Numbered from the stretch's first letter, positions 9,860 through 18,869 are shown. The stretch: 64,000 bases of DNA from Nonomuraea endophytica (GCF_014203235.1 NZ_JACHIN010000017.1:124001-188000); one strand, 5' to 3'. Made by a program: numbers and translations. The notes: generated by a model not told the origin, from the sequence alone.

Positions 9860-11449
9860 ATGACCGCGGACACGTTCGCCGCCCTGCTCGCGGCCCGCGC
9901 CGACGACGACAGGCCGTCGCTCCACTACGCCGACCGGGTCTGGTCGTGGCGGGAGCAGGTCGCGCTCTGCCGTACCTACGCGGGGTGGTTGCGCGGGGTC
10001 GGTCATGTGGGCGTCTTGCTGGACAACGTGCCGGAAATGGTCTTCCTGCTGGGCGCGGCGGCGCTGGGCGGGCCGGTGGTGGTCGCGCTCAACCCGACGC
10101 GGTCGGCGGTCGAACTGGTTCGCGACGCGCGGGCCGCCGACGTCGAGCTGATCGTGTACGACGGCGTCCACGCCGAAGCGGCACGGGCGATCTCCGAGGA
10201 CCTGGGCATCCGGCGGATCTCCCTGGACGAGCTCCAACCGACCCCCGATCAGGAGCCCGCGCCGCCCGGTGACCTGGTCATGCTCGTCTTCACCTCCGGC
10301 ACCTCGTCGGGCCGTCCCAGAGCGGTGCGCGTCACCCAGCGCAAACTCGCCGTCCCCGGCCTCTCGCTGGCCCGCATGCTCACGCAGGACGACGTCGTCT
10401 ACTGCTCGATGCCCCTCTTCCACTCCGGCGCGATCATGGCGGCGTATGCCCCGGCCGTGGCCTCGGGGGCCGCGCTGGTGCTCAGGAAACGCTTCTCGGC
10501 CTCCGGCGTCTTACCCGATGTCCGGAAATATGGCTGCACGTATCTGCACTACGTCGGCAAGGCGCTCTCCTACGTCCTGGCCACCGCGGAACGCCCCGAC
10601 GACGCCGACAATCCGCTCAAACTCGCCTTCGGGAACGAGGGCAGCGCGACCGCGACCCGCCGGTTCGGGGAGCGGTTCGGGTGCTTCGTCATCGACGCGT
10701 TCGGGTCCACCGAGACCGCGGTTTCGATCACGCCGGATCCGTCGGGGCCGCCCGGGTGCCTGGGCAGACTCCCCGACGGCGTCGAGATCCGCGATCCGGC
10801 CACCGGTGAGCGCTGCCCGCCCGCGATCGTCGAGGGCGGCCGTCTCCTGAACGCCGAGGAGGCGGTCGGGGAACTGGTCAACGTCCAGGGGCTCGGGCTG
10901 TTCGACGGCTATTACAACGACCCGGAGGCCGATGCCGAGCGGATCAGGGAAGGCGCCTTCTGGTCGGGTGACCTGGCGTATGCCGACAAGGAGGGGTACG
11001 TCTTCTTCGCCGGCCGGGGCACCGAACGCCTGCGCGTGGACGGGGAGAACCTCACCGTCGCCCCCATCGAGGCGGTGGTCCGCGAGGCGCCGGGGATCGT
11101 GGAGGCGGCGGTCTACCCGGTTCCCGACGCGGCCGCCGGTGACCAGGTGATGCTGGCCCTGGTGCCGGACGAGCGGTTCGAGGTGGCGGGCTTCGCGGAG
11201 TTCCTGGGCGCGCGTGCCGACCTCGGGGCGAAGGCCGTACCGCGATATATCCGGATTTGCCGGGAACTACCGCAGACCCCATCCCACAAGGTACTCAAGC
11301 GTGTCCTCGCCCGGCAGGCCTGGCACGGCGCCACCGACCCCGTGTACCTCCGGACCGCGACCGGCTACCGGCCGCTGACCGGCGACGACGTCGTGGAGAT
11401 CGAGACCGAGTTCGCCCGTCACGGGCGGCAGCACTTATTGGAGAGCTAG
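9860..11449 (+). CDS. fadD17: Steroid acyl-CoA ligase, FadD17-like
   Basis: A 529-residue AMP-forming acyl-CoA synthetase. Motifs: P-loop-like FTSGTSSGRPRAV, adenylate motif DAFGSTET, WSGDLAYADKEGYVFFAGRG, and C-terminal KVLKR with the catalytic Lys. Blocks such as KRFSASGVLPDVRKYG and VLATAERPDDADNPL match mycobacterial FadD17, which activates steroid side-chain carboxylates. GGAGG lies four nt before ATG 9860. It is the first gene of a chain of overlapping genes under a KstR-like operator. Its stop overlaps the next start by one base (TAGTG). Confidence 0.85.
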   Translation: MTADTFAALLAARADDDRPSLHYADRVWSWREQVALCRTYAGWLRGVGHVGVLLDNVPEMVFLLGAAALGGPVVVALNPTRSAVELVRDARAADVELIVYDGVHAEAARAISEDLGIRRISLDELQPTPDQEPAPPGDLVMLVFTSGTSSGRPRAVRVTQRKLAVPGLSLARMLTQDDVVYCSMPLFHSGAIMAAYAPAVASGAALVLRKRFSASGVLPDVRKYGCTYLHYVGKALSYVLATAERPDDADNPLKLAFGNEGSATATRRFGERFGCFVIDAFGSTETAVSITPDPSGPPGCLGRLPDGVEIRDPATGERCPPAIVEGGRLLNAEEAVGELVNVQGLGLFDGYYNDPEADAERIREGAFWSGDLAYADKEGYVFFAGRGTERLRVDGENLTVAPIEAVVREAPGIVEAAVYPVPDAAAGDQVMLALVPDERFEVAGFAEFLGARADLGAKAVPRYIRICRELPQTPSHKVLKRVLARQAWHGATDPVYLRTATGYRPLTGDDVVEIETEFARHGRQHLLES

Positions 11450-12405
11450 TGGATTTCGCATTGGACGAAACGCAGCAGGAGCTGCGGAAACTTGCCGCGG
11501 ACCTGCTCGCCAAGCAGGCCGGTGAGGATCAGCTCAGGGAGGCCGGCCTGCTCGCCGTCTGCCTGCCCGAGGAGGTGGGCGGCGCGGGCCTCGGCGGCGT
11601 CGAGATGGCCGTCGTGCTGCGCGAGGTGGGCGCGCGCGAGCTGCCGGCCCTGCCCGTCCTGGTCAGCTCACTGGCCATCAGCCGGTACGGCACGCGCGAA
11701 CAGCAAGCACGACTCGGCCAGGCCAGGGTGAGCACGGTCGCGCTGAAGGAGGCGGGCAGGGCACTGGCCGACCCGCCGCAGACGCGGGCCCACTACTCCG
11801 GCGGCTGGACGCTGACCGGCCAAAAGTGCGCGGTGCCGTATGGGGCGGTGGCTGACGTGGCGCTGGTCTCGGCGGCGGAGGGGCTGTTCCTGGCCCGTCC
11901 GGGCCAGGTGGTGCCGGAGTTCGCCTCGACCGGCGAGCCGCTGGCCACGATGGTCTTCGACCGGACCCCGGCGGAGAAGGTCGCCGACGACGCCGACGGC
12001 GTCCGCCTGATCTACATGGCCGCGGTCGCCGCGCAGGCCAGCGGCGTCCTGGCGGGCGCGCTGGAGCTGACCACCGAGTACATCAAGACCAGGAAGCAGT
12101 TCGGCCGCGCGCTGGCGGAGTTCCAGGCGGTGACGATGCAGATCGCCGACGTCTACGTGGCCTCGCGGGCGCTGGACGTGGCGATGTGGTCGGCCGTCTG
12201 GGGCTTGGACGCCAGGGACGTCGCGGTGGCCGCGTACCACGTGAGCGAGGCCTTCCGCGAGCTGTTCACCTGCCAGCACCTGCACGGCGGCCTCGGGCTG
12301 GACGTGACCTACCCCCTGCACAAGAGCTTCGCGCACGCCAAGCACCTGTCCCACCTGCTCGGCGGCGCCGACGCCCAGCTCGACCTGATCGGAGCGCTCG
12401 CCTGA
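11449..12405 (+). CDS. fadE28: Acyl-CoA dehydrogenase subunit, FadE28/ChsE1-like
   Basis: A 318-residue, shortened acyl-CoA dehydrogenase homologue, the size of FadE28 (about 340) rather than a classical 380-residue enzyme. Its middle beta domain is reduced. It retains the C-terminal helical-bundle pattern RKQFGRALAEFQAV and HLHGGLGLDVTYPLH. In mycobacteria this subunit pairs with FadE29 in an alpha2beta2 dehydrogenase for the 3-carbon steroid side-chain CoA thioester. GTG start with GGAGAG upstream. It overlaps both neighbours, which suits stoichiometric expression with the next gene. Confidence 0.85.
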   Translation: MDFALDETQQELRKLAADLLAKQAGEDQLREAGLLAVCLPEEVGGAGLGGVEMAVVLREVGARELPALPVLVSSLAISRYGTREQQARLGQARVSTVALKEAGRALADPPQTRAHYSGGWTLTGQKCAVPYGAVADVALVSAAEGLFLARPGQVVPEFASTGEPLATMVFDRTPAEKVADDADGVRLIYMAAVAAQASGVLAGALELTTEYIKTRKQFGRALAEFQAVTMQIADVYVASRALDVAMWSAVWGLDARDVAVAAYHVSEAFRELFTCQHLHGGLGLDVTYPLHKSFAHAKHLSHLLGGADAQLDLIGALA

Positions 12406-13559
12406 TGCTGATCGACCTCACCACCGAGCAGAAGCGGCTGCGGGAGGAGCTGCGCGAGTACTTCCGCGCCTGCCTCACCGGCGACGACCGCAAGAAGATC
12501 GCCGAGGACCCGTTCGGCGACGCGTACATGGAACACTGCCGCCGCCTCGGGCGCGACGGCAAGCTGGGGCTCGGCTGGCCCAAGGAGTACGGCGGCGCCG
12601 GCTACGGCCCACTCGAGCAGCAGATCTTCGCCAACGAGATCGCGCGGGCCGGCGTGCCGTACCCGATCATCACGGTGCAGACGGTCGGACCGACGCTGAT
12701 GCAGTACGGCACGCCCGCGCAGAAGGAGTTCTTCCTGCCGCGCATCCTGGCGGGGGAGTGCCACTTCGCGATCGGCTACAGCGAGCCGGAGGCGGGCACG
12801 GACCTTGCCTCGCTGCGGACGACCGCGGTGCTCGACGGCGACCACTATGTCGTGAACGGGCAGAAGGTCTTCACCTCCGGCGCCCACTACGCGCAGTACA
12901 TCTGGCTGGCGGCGCGGACGAACCCCGAGGCCAAAAAGCACAAGGGCATCACCATGATGATCGCCGGGACGGACGACCCCGGCTTCTCCTGGACGCCGAT
13001 CGTCACCATGGACGGCCGCCACCACACGAACGCCACCTACTACCAGGACGTACGCGTGCCGGCGGACATGGTCGTCGGCGAAGTGGACAAAGGCTGGGAC
13101 CTCATCGTCAACCAGCTCAACCACGAACGGGTCACGCTCGGCCCGGCGGGCAACCTCGCCCAGACATATGACAGGTTCCTGTCTTGGGCCCGCAGGACGG
13201 GCAACGACGCGCATCCCGACGTACGCCGCGCGCTGGGCCGCGTCTACGCCTACTTCCGCACCAACGAACTGCTGAACTGGCAGGTCGCGGCCAACATGGA
13301 CCTCGGCTGGCTGGGCGCGCCCGACGCGTCGGCCACCAAGATCTACGGCTCGGAGCGCATGCAGGAGATCGGCCGGATCGTGGGCGACATCCTGGCGCGG
13401 TTCGGGGACCCGGCCGACCCGGAGACGGCCGAGCTGCTCGACCGGCTTGACCACGGCGTGAAGGGGGCCGTGGTGCTGACGTTCGGCGGCGGGGTGAACG
13501 AGGTGCAGCGCGAGCTGATCGCCATGCTGGGCCTGAGCCTGCCGAGGCCGCCCCGATGA
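12405..13559 (+). CDS. fadE29: Acyl-CoA dehydrogenase subunit, FadE29/ChsE2-like
   Basis: A 384-residue acyl-CoA dehydrogenase with near-complete similarity to FadE29 blocks: LGLGWPKEYGGAGYGPLEQQ, AIGYSEPEAGTDLASLRTTA and TFGGGVNEVQRELIA. Glu241 in LNHERVTLGP sits where the catalytic base of acyl-CoA dehydrogenases lies. FAD-dependent alpha,beta-dehydrogenation of the steroid C3 side-chain CoA ester is expected, together with FadE28. ATG overlaps the preceding stop (TGATG), and its own stop overlaps chsH2 (ATGA). Confidence 0.9.
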   Translation: MLIDLTTEQKRLREELREYFRACLTGDDRKKIAEDPFGDAYMEHCRRLGRDGKLGLGWPKEYGGAGYGPLEQQIFANEIARAGVPYPIITVQTVGPTLMQYGTPAQKEFFLPRILAGECHFAIGYSEPEAGTDLASLRTTAVLDGDHYVVNGQKVFTSGAHYAQYIWLAARTNPEAKKHKGITMMIAGTDDPGFSWTPIVTMDGRHHTNATYYQDVRVPADMVVGEVDKGWDLIVNQLNHERVTLGPAGNLAQTYDRFLSWARRTGNDAHPDVRRALGRVYAYFRTNELLNWQVAANMDLGWLGAPDASATKIYGSERMQEIGRIVGDILARFGDPADPETAELLDRLDHGVKGAVVLTFGGGVNEVQRELIAMLGLSLPRPPR

Positions 13560-14446
13560 CCGATCTGCACGAGATGGCACGCAGGCAGATGGCGATGGGC
13601 GAGCTGCGCGGCCTGCCCGCAGCCGATCCGGTCAACGAACCGATGATCAGGCACTGGCTCGACGCCATGGGCGACCAGAACCCGCTTTATCTCGACAAAG
13701 GGGTGGCGCCTCCGGCCATGGCGCAGGTGTGGACGATGGGCGGGGTGCGGCGCGATGTCAGGGACCGCTCGCCGGTCGACGACATGCTGGCCGAGCTGAA
13801 CGCCCAGGGGTACACGGGGGTGGTGGCGACCAACTGCGAGCAGACCTATCACCGGTACGCCCGGCTGGGCGACGTGCTGACTCCGGCCACGCGTTTCTCC
13901 GGACTTACCGGACCGAAGACGACCGCCCTCGGAGAGGGATATTTCGCCACCTGGAATGTCATCTGGTACGACCAGTTCGACGAGCCGGTGGCGGAGATGC
14001 TCTTCCGGGTCCTGAAATTTCGCCCGCGGGTTAAGGAAAGGCGCGTGCCGTACCCGCTGAAACCTGCCGTGAACCGCGACACCCAGTTCTTCTGGGACGG
14101 CGTGAAACTCGGCGAACTACGCATCCAAAGCTGCGCCGACTGCGGCGAACTACGCCATCCACCAGGCCCGATCTGCCCCGCCTGCCGCTCGGCGAACCGC
14201 GGCCACATCGTCGCGCGCGGCGAAGGAACCGTTTACAGCTACGTCGTTCATCACAACCCGCCCGTTCCCGGACGCGAGACCCCGTTTGTGGTGGCGGTGG
14301 TGGAACTTCCGGAAGGCGTGAGGATTGTGGGGAACATAGTGGACTGCCCGGTGGACGCGGTGGGTATCGGTATGACGGTGCGGGCAACGTTTCGCGCAAT
14401 GGATGACGAACTGATCCTTCCGATGTGGACGCCACAGGAGTCATGA
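13556..14446 (+). CDS. chsH2: Steroid enoyl-CoA hydratase/aldolase partner, ChsH2-like (MaoC + DUF35)
   Basis: A 296-residue two-domain protein. Residues 1-160 form a MaoC-like hot-dog fold. Residues about 175-296 form a DUF35 rubredoxin-like zinc ribbon plus OB fold, with zinc cysteines in SCADCGELRHPPGPICPACR. In mycobacteria ChsH2 with ChsH1 hydrates the side-chain enoyl-CoA, and its DUF35 domain docks and activates the aldolase Ltp2. The operon order fadE28-fadE29-chsH2-chsH1 matches that of Mycobacterium. The start and stop both overlap the neighbouring genes as ATGA. Confidence 0.88.
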   Translation: MTDLHEMARRQMAMGELRGLPAADPVNEPMIRHWLDAMGDQNPLYLDKGVAPPAMAQVWTMGGVRRDVRDRSPVDDMLAELNAQGYTGVVATNCEQTYHRYARLGDVLTPATRFSGLTGPKTTALGEGYFATWNVIWYDQFDEPVAEMLFRVLKFRPRVKERRVPYPLKPAVNRDTQFFWDGVKLGELRIQSCADCGELRHPPGPICPACRSANRGHIVARGEGTVYSYVVHHNPPVPGRETPFVVAVVELPEGVRIVGNIVDCPVDAVGIGMTVRATFRAMDDELILPMWTPQES

Positions 14447-14853
14447 TGCGGACGTTGACCGGAGAGCAGATCGAAATTGGCATGGTTCTGCCAGAACTGT
14501 CCATCAGCATCACGCCCACCCTCGTGGTCTCGACCGCGATCGCCACCATGGACTTCACCCCGGTTCACCACGACGTCGAGATCGCCCGCGCGCAGGGTTC
14601 GCAGGACATCTTCCTGAACATCCTGACCACGATGGGGCTGGTCGAGCGGTATGTCACCGACTGGGCGGGCCCCGAGGCGGTGATCCGCCGCATCAACGTG
14701 AAGCTCGGGGTGCCGGCTTATGCGGGTGACCTGCTGGCGTTCACGGGGGCGGTGATCGCGCGCGACGGCGACGAGTTCACGGTCGAGGTCCGCGGCAAGG
14801 TCTCCCTCGGCGCCCACGCGAGCGGTTCGGTGGTGCTCTCTTTCCCGTCGTGA
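14443..14853 (+). CDS. chsH1: MaoC-like steroid enoyl-CoA hydratase subunit, ChsH1-like
   Basis: A 136-residue single hot-dog domain. The segment STAIATMDFTPVHHDVEIAR carries the MaoC hydratase Asp/His dyad (D..P.H), and VERYVTDWAGPEAVIRRINV matches ChsH1. It is expected to form the active hydratase with ChsH2. ATG 14443 overlaps the chsH2 stop. ATG 14446 is an equally likely start, with better spacing from CAGGAG. It ends the coupled operon. Confidence 0.85.
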   Translation: MMRTLTGEQIEIGMVLPELSISITPTLVVSTAIATMDFTPVHHDVEIARAQGSQDIFLNILTTMGLVERYVTDWAGPEAVIRRINVKLGVPAYAGDLLAFTGAVIARDGDEFTVEVRGKVSLGAHASGSVVLSFPS

Positions 14854-14965
14854 TCTGTTACGCCGTGATCCGTTGATGTCACTCCTCCTCGGGATCTCAA
14901 GATCACGGTCCTTCAGACTTCTAAAATCACGGTCCTTCGGACCTTCAAGGTCACGGGCCTTTGGA

Positions 14966-15066
14966 GTTACGGCACAGCCACCCCCACGCCACCCGCCGAC
15001 GTGGGCGGGCCCAGGTCGGGGGGATCGCTTCTCACGTCGGACGTGGTCCCCACCGCAACGGCCCCC
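14966..15066 (-). repeat. Intergenic repeat element, copy B
   Basis: The reverse complement of this stretch matches copy A at 8835-8934, from GTTACGGCA at one end to CAACGGCCCCC at the other. A roughly 40-bp core beginning CGCTTCTCACGTCGG is identical, and the remainder is diverged. Confidence 0.75.
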
Positions 15067-15083
15067 CTTGCCCCCCGCCATGG

Positions 15084-15191
15084 TCCCTTGACCGGCGACC
15101 ACACCCCCTAACCAACTGACCGGCGATCGCACCCTTAACCAACTGACCGGCGATCGCACCCCCAACCAACTGACCGGCGACCACCCCCCTG
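15084..15191. repeat. 27-bp tandem repeat, about four copies
   Basis: Units share CCAACTGACCGGCGATCGCA with small changes and are directly abutting at a 27-bp period (15111, 15138, 15165), with a partial first unit. There are no spacers, so this is a satellite-like repeat. Confidence 0.8.
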
Positions 15192-15372
15192 ACCAACCGC
15201 CTGCCTGCCGGGTCACCGGCAAGGCCCTCTGACCGCCTCCCCGCTGGGCCATCTCCTCGCATGGCCTCCTCCACGGTCCCTGACCAGATCTGTCTCTCCT
15301 CTGTTGGCTCGATGGCCGGATGTCGCTCGTGTTGGGCGGGCCGGGATGTTGTTAGTACGTGAAGGGTTTCCG

Positions 15373-16530
15373 ATGAAAGCTGCTATTGCCGGGATTGGTG
15401 CCACCGAGTTCAGCAAGGACTCTGGGCGCTCGGAGTTGCAACTGGCCGCTGAGGCCGTTTTCGCCGCGCTGGACGACGCCGGCCTCTCGCCCGGGGACGT
15501 CGACGGGCTGGTGACCTACACCCAGGACACCAACCAGGAGATCGCCGTCGCGCGTGAGGTCGGGATCGGGGACCTGACGTTCTTCTCGCGTGTGCACTAT
15601 GGCGGTGGCGCCGCCTGTGGCACGGTGATGCACGCGGCCATGGCCGTGCGGACCGGGATGGCCCGTACCGTCGTCTGCTACCGGGCCTTCAACGAGCGCT
15701 CCGGCCGCCGCTTCGGACAGCCCGACGCCCGGCTCGGCGGGGAGCCTTCCTCGCAGGGGCTGGAGATGAGCTGGCACGTGCCGTACGGGCTGATGACGCC
15801 CGCGGCCTGGGTGGCCATGTTCGCCCGGCGGTACATGCACGTCTACGGCGCGACCTCGGAGGACTTCGGCCGGGTCGCCGTCGCGATGCGGCGGCACGCG
15901 GCCACGAACCCGGCGGCCTGGTTCCACGGGCGGCCGATCACGCTGGCCGATCATCAGGCCTCGAAGTGGATCGTGGAGCCGTTGCACCTGCTCGACTGCT
16001 GCCAGGAGAGCGACGGGGCGGTGGCGCTGGTCGTCACCTCGGAGGACCGGGCCAGGGACCTGCGGCGTTCGCCCGCGGTGATCACGGCCGCCGCGCAGGG
16101 GGCTGGTGCCGGGCAGATGATGATGACCAGCTACTACCGCGACGACATGACCGGCCTTCCCGAGATGTCCGTCGTCGGCCGCAAACTCTGGGAAATTTCC
16201 GGCATGGGGCCCGCTGACATGCAGACGGCGATCCTCTACGACCACTTCACGCCGTTCGTGCTGACGCAGCTTGAGGAGCTGGGGTTCTGCGGTCGTGGCG
16301 AAGCGGCCGGGTACGTCGCGGACGGCGGCATCGAACTGGACGGCCGACTGCCGGTGAACCCGCACGGAGGGCAGCTGGGCGAGGCCTACATCCACGGCAT
16401 GAACGGCATCGCCGAAGCCGTCCGCCAGGTAAGGGGCACCTCGGTCAACCAGGTCAAGGACGTGTCGAACGTCCTGGTCACCGCCGGAACCGGCGTCCCC
16501 ACCAGCGGCCTCATCCTCTCCTCGCCCTGA
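15373..16530 (+). CDS. ltp2: Steroid side-chain aldolase, Ltp2-like thiolase-fold protein
   Basis: A 385-residue thiolase-superfamily protein. Blocks GIGATEFSKDSGRSELQLAA, THE HYGGGAAC region, LDCCQESDGAVALVV, LYDHFTPFVLTQLEELGFCG and NPHGGQLGEAYIHGMNGIAE match Ltp2. Ltp2 cleaves 17-hydroxy-3-oxo-pregn-carboxyl-CoA by retro-aldol to androstenedione and propionyl-CoA, and needs the ChsH2 DUF35 domain, encoded upstream. ATG 15373 has GAAGGG seven nt upstream. It is separated from chsH1 by a 519-bp repeat-filled gap, although in mycobacteria these genes are adjacent. No clear KstR palindrome was found directly before it. Confidence 0.88.
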   Translation: MKAAIAGIGATEFSKDSGRSELQLAAEAVFAALDDAGLSPGDVDGLVTYTQDTNQEIAVAREVGIGDLTFFSRVHYGGGAACGTVMHAAMAVRTGMARTVVCYRAFNERSGRRFGQPDARLGGEPSSQGLEMSWHVPYGLMTPAAWVAMFARRYMHVYGATSEDFGRVAVAMRRHAATNPAAWFHGRPITLADHQASKWIVEPLHLLDCCQESDGAVALVVTSEDRARDLRRSPAVITAAAQGAGAGQMMMTSYYRDDMTGLPEMSVVGRKLWEISGMGPADMQTAILYDHFTPFVLTQLEELGFCGRGEAAGYVADGGIELDGRLPVNPHGGQLGEAYIHGMNGIAEAVRQVRGTSVNQVKDVSNVLVTAGTGVPTSGLILSSP

Positions 16531-16565
16531 CCCCACCCCCACCCCCACCCGGGGTCATGGCCGGA

Positions 16566-16687
16566 GGAGCCGATCGCCGGGACTGCTCAGGGGAGCCGAC
16601 TGCCGGGACTGCTCAGGGGAGCCGACTGCCGGGACTGCTCAGGGGAGCCGACTGCTGGGACTGTTCAGGGGGAGCCGATTACCGGGA
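16566..16687. repeat. 26-bp tandem repeat between convergent genes
   Basis: Units of the form GGAGCCGACTGCCGGGACTG plus CTCAGG begin at 16566, 16592, 16618 and 16644, with a diverged fifth unit from 16671. The array runs into the last codons of the minus-strand gene and supplies its stop codon. No spacers are present. Confidence 0.85.
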
Positions 16688-18869
16688 CCGCGAAGAACAC
16701 CAGCATCGCGATCAGCACGCAGATCAGGAAACCGGCCACCTCCCACGCCCAGTCGCGGTGCTTACGCTGCTTGCGCTTCCTCGCCTGCTTCTTGGCCGCC
16801 GGGCCGGTGGTGCGCGACGGCTTGCGCGGGCCGGTGGTCTGCTTGCCGCCCATGTTCTGCCGGGACGCCGCGAGCCTGGGCCTGCCCTGTACGCGGCCGT
16901 CGCCTCCCGGCGCTTTGCGGCCGTCCAGCGGGTGGTCGCCTCGCGCGGGGCGGTCGCCTCGTCCCCAGGAGAACTCAGCTGCCGTTTCGGGGGAGGCCGT
17001 GCCTTCTTGGGCCCACGGGTGGGTCGCGGTCAGGGCTTCCCAGGCGTTCCAGGCATCCTGGTCGGTCTGGTCGGCTTGGGCGGCGTCCTGAGGGTCCTCG
17101 TCGGCCTGGTCCAGGTGAGCGGGGTCGCTGGCGGCCAGGATGTCGGAGGGCATCGGGAGCCGGTAGACGGGCTCGTTGGCCGGGCGGTTTGTCCGGGGGG
17201 ATGGCCGGAATGCGGAGAACGCGTCCGCCGGACCCTGGTTGGCCTCGGGGAGGCCGGTTGGGGTGTCTGTCCGGGAGCTGTGGACCAGTACGTCTCCGGG
17301 GGAGGGCAGGTCCAGTGGCGGCATGATGTCGGTGGGCGGGTCGTCGAGTACGTCCGCCGGCACCGGAGCCGACAGCAAGAACCCGGTCCTCGGCGGCAGC
17401 CCGTCCCGGACCCTGGGCCTGGGCGGCAGGCCCGCACGCCAGCCCGGCTCGTCCGCATCGGCATTCGACGGCTCTTCGTGGGCGGGGGCGCCGGTGAAGG
17501 GGGCGAAGGGGTCCCGCGCGGAGGTGAACGCGTCGGTTGGAGGCGCCCCTGCTGACGGATCGCGGGTCGGCGCGGCGGTGAACGGGCCGCGCACGGGCGC
17601 TTCGCCCTGCGGGTCCTGCCTGGGGCTCCCGGCCAGCGGGTCGCGCGCACGGTTCCCGGCCAGCGGGTCGTCCGCGCGGTTCCCGGTCAGTGGGTCATGC
17701 GTGCGGTTCCCGGTCAGTGGGTCGCGTGTACGGTTCCCTGCCAGCGGTGTCCCCGCCAGCGGGTCGCTGACCGGGTACGCGGTGAAGGGCCGGGCGGGCG
17801 ATCCGGCCTGCGGGTTCCGGGTGGGCGAGCCGCCCGGCACGTCACGAGCGGGAGACACGCCCGGCTGATCGCGGGTAGAAGATCCGCCCAGGACATCGCG
17901 AGTGGAAGATCCGCCCAGCACATCGCCGACGGAGAAAGCGACGGGGAAAGCGGTGGGGGAAGTGCTCGGCCGGTCTCGGGTGGGGTAGCCGCCCAGCAAC
18001 GGTGGGGGGCCGGTGAGGGGGTCGCGGAGGCGGGGCATGGGGGCCGTTGTCGCCTCGTGGTCGGCGCGGCCCGTCGGGGGAGTGAGGAGTTCCGTGGGGA
18101 ATATGCCCGTCGCCGTCCTCGGGTCTGATTCGGCGAGCGGCTGTGGCCAGCGGGGTGGCGCGGGCCACAAGGGCTTGACGAACAGGGGGGCGGCGGTCGC
18201 CGTACGGGATCCTGCTACGTGCACGCGCAGTACGGCGGGCGGGGCGGGCCACGGCAGGCGGCAGAGGATGTCGCGCAGCGGGGCGACCGACAGGGCGCCG
18301 TAGACGTCGGCGACGGAGGTGGGGACGCGGGCGCCGGTGGAGGCCAGGGCGGTGGAGAGTGTCTGGCGGAAGCGGTGCGCGGCGCTGATGGCCAGCTCTT
18401 CGGCGGTGTCGGGGGCGACGTCGAGCACCCACGCGAGTTCGGTCCTGGTCAGGCCGCAGACCTCGCACAGGAGGAGGACCTCGCGCTGGTGCTGGCGGAG
18501 TTCGCGCAGGGTGCGTTCGACGAGGGCGGAGGCGGGGTCGACGAGCGGGTCGACGGCCGGGGGCGCGTAGACGATGTCGCGCCGGTGGATCTCGCGGCGG
18601 GCGAGCGCGTAGAGGGCGGCGCGCGGCGGCGCTTGGGCGGGCACGCTGGAGAGCACGGCGACCAGCGCGTACCCGGCGGAGGCTGGGTCGCCGAGCTGGT
18701 CCGCGCAGTACGCGAACAGCCCGGTGGCGTGACGGTCGTAGAGCTCGGCGATCAGGTCGTTGCGGGAGCGCTGATCGGTGAGCGGTTGAGTCACTGGGCC
18801 GGATCCTCTGGTGGAAAACGGACGCTGGGGGGTGAGGGGTGCGGCGTCGGAGTTTGTGCTGGCAATCAT
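16665..18869 (-). CDS. Membrane-anchored sigma-factor-like protein with long disordered repeats
   Basis: A 734-residue protein of three parts. Residues about 35-185 resemble an ECF sigma factor. The region-2 portion (ELYDRHATGLFAYCADQLGD) lacks the usual acidic DAEDxxQ block. The region-4 portion (QREVLLLCEVCGLTRTEL, then an HTH-like helix) is recognisable. Residues about 230-680 are Pro/Asp/Gly-rich and include repeats such as TRDPLTGN and ARDPLAGN. The last about 45 residues have a basic stretch (KKQARKRKQRKHRD) followed by one hydrophobic helix and a six-residue tail, which would hold the protein at the membrane, N-terminus inside. ATG 18869 has TAGGAG five nt upstream. The function is unknown. 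No cognate anti-sigma gene lies nearby. Confidence 0.75.
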   Translation of the reverse strand: MIASTNSDAAPLTPQRPFSTRGSGPVTQPLTDQRSRNDLIAELYDRHATGLFAYCADQLGDPASAGYALVAVLSSVPAQAPPRAALYALARREIHRRDIVYAPPAVDPLVDPASALVERTLRELRQHQREVLLLCEVCGLTRTELAWVLDVAPDTAEELAISAAHRFRQTLSTALASTGARVPTSVADVYGALSVAPLRDILCRLPWPAPPAVLRVHVAGSRTATAAPLFVKPLWPAPPRWPQPLAESDPRTATGIFPTELLTPPTGRADHEATTAPMPRLRDPLTGPPPLLGGYPTRDRPSTSPTAFPVAFSVGDVLGGSSTRDVLGGSSTRDQPGVSPARDVPGGSPTRNPQAGSPARPFTAYPVSDPLAGTPLAGNRTRDPLTGNRTHDPLTGNRADDPLAGNRARDPLAGSPRQDPQGEAPVRGPFTAAPTRDPSAGAPPTDAFTSARDPFAPFTGAPAHEEPSNADADEPGWRAGLPPRPRVRDGLPPRTGFLLSAPVPADVLDDPPTDIMPPLDLPSPGDVLVHSSRTDTPTGLPEANQGPADAFSAFRPSPRTNRPANEPVYRLPMPSDILAASDPAHLDQADEDPQDAAQADQTDQDAWNAWEALTATHPWAQEGTASPETAAEFSWGRGDRPARGDHPLDGRKAPGGDGRVQGRPRLAASRQNMGGKQTTGPRKPSRTTGPAAKKQARKRKQRKHRDWAWEVAGFLICVLIAMLVFFAVPVIGSP

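Larger units (their letters stand above)
14854..15372. other. 519-bp non-coding interval with several repeats
   Basis: No gene with coding character was found between chsH1 and ltp2. The interval begins with short repeats of the type ATCACGGTCCTTC (14890-14960), including a GGTCC-TTC-GGACC hairpin at 14931-14943 that may terminate the chsH operon. It then holds intergenic repeat copy B (14966-15066) and a 27-bp tandem repeat (15084-15191). Antisense frames across it encode only repeat-derived Gly/Trp/Ser peptides. Confidence 0.7.

Noticed and set aside
14251-15252. Minus-strand frame with SPVSWLGVR-type peptide repeats
   Set aside because: The peptide repeat is just the 27-bp DNA satellite translated, and the rest is antisense to chsH2 and chsH1.
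15084-16687. Possible CRISPR arrays at the 27-bp and 26-bp repeats
   Set aside because: Units abut directly with no unique spacers, and no cas genes are present.
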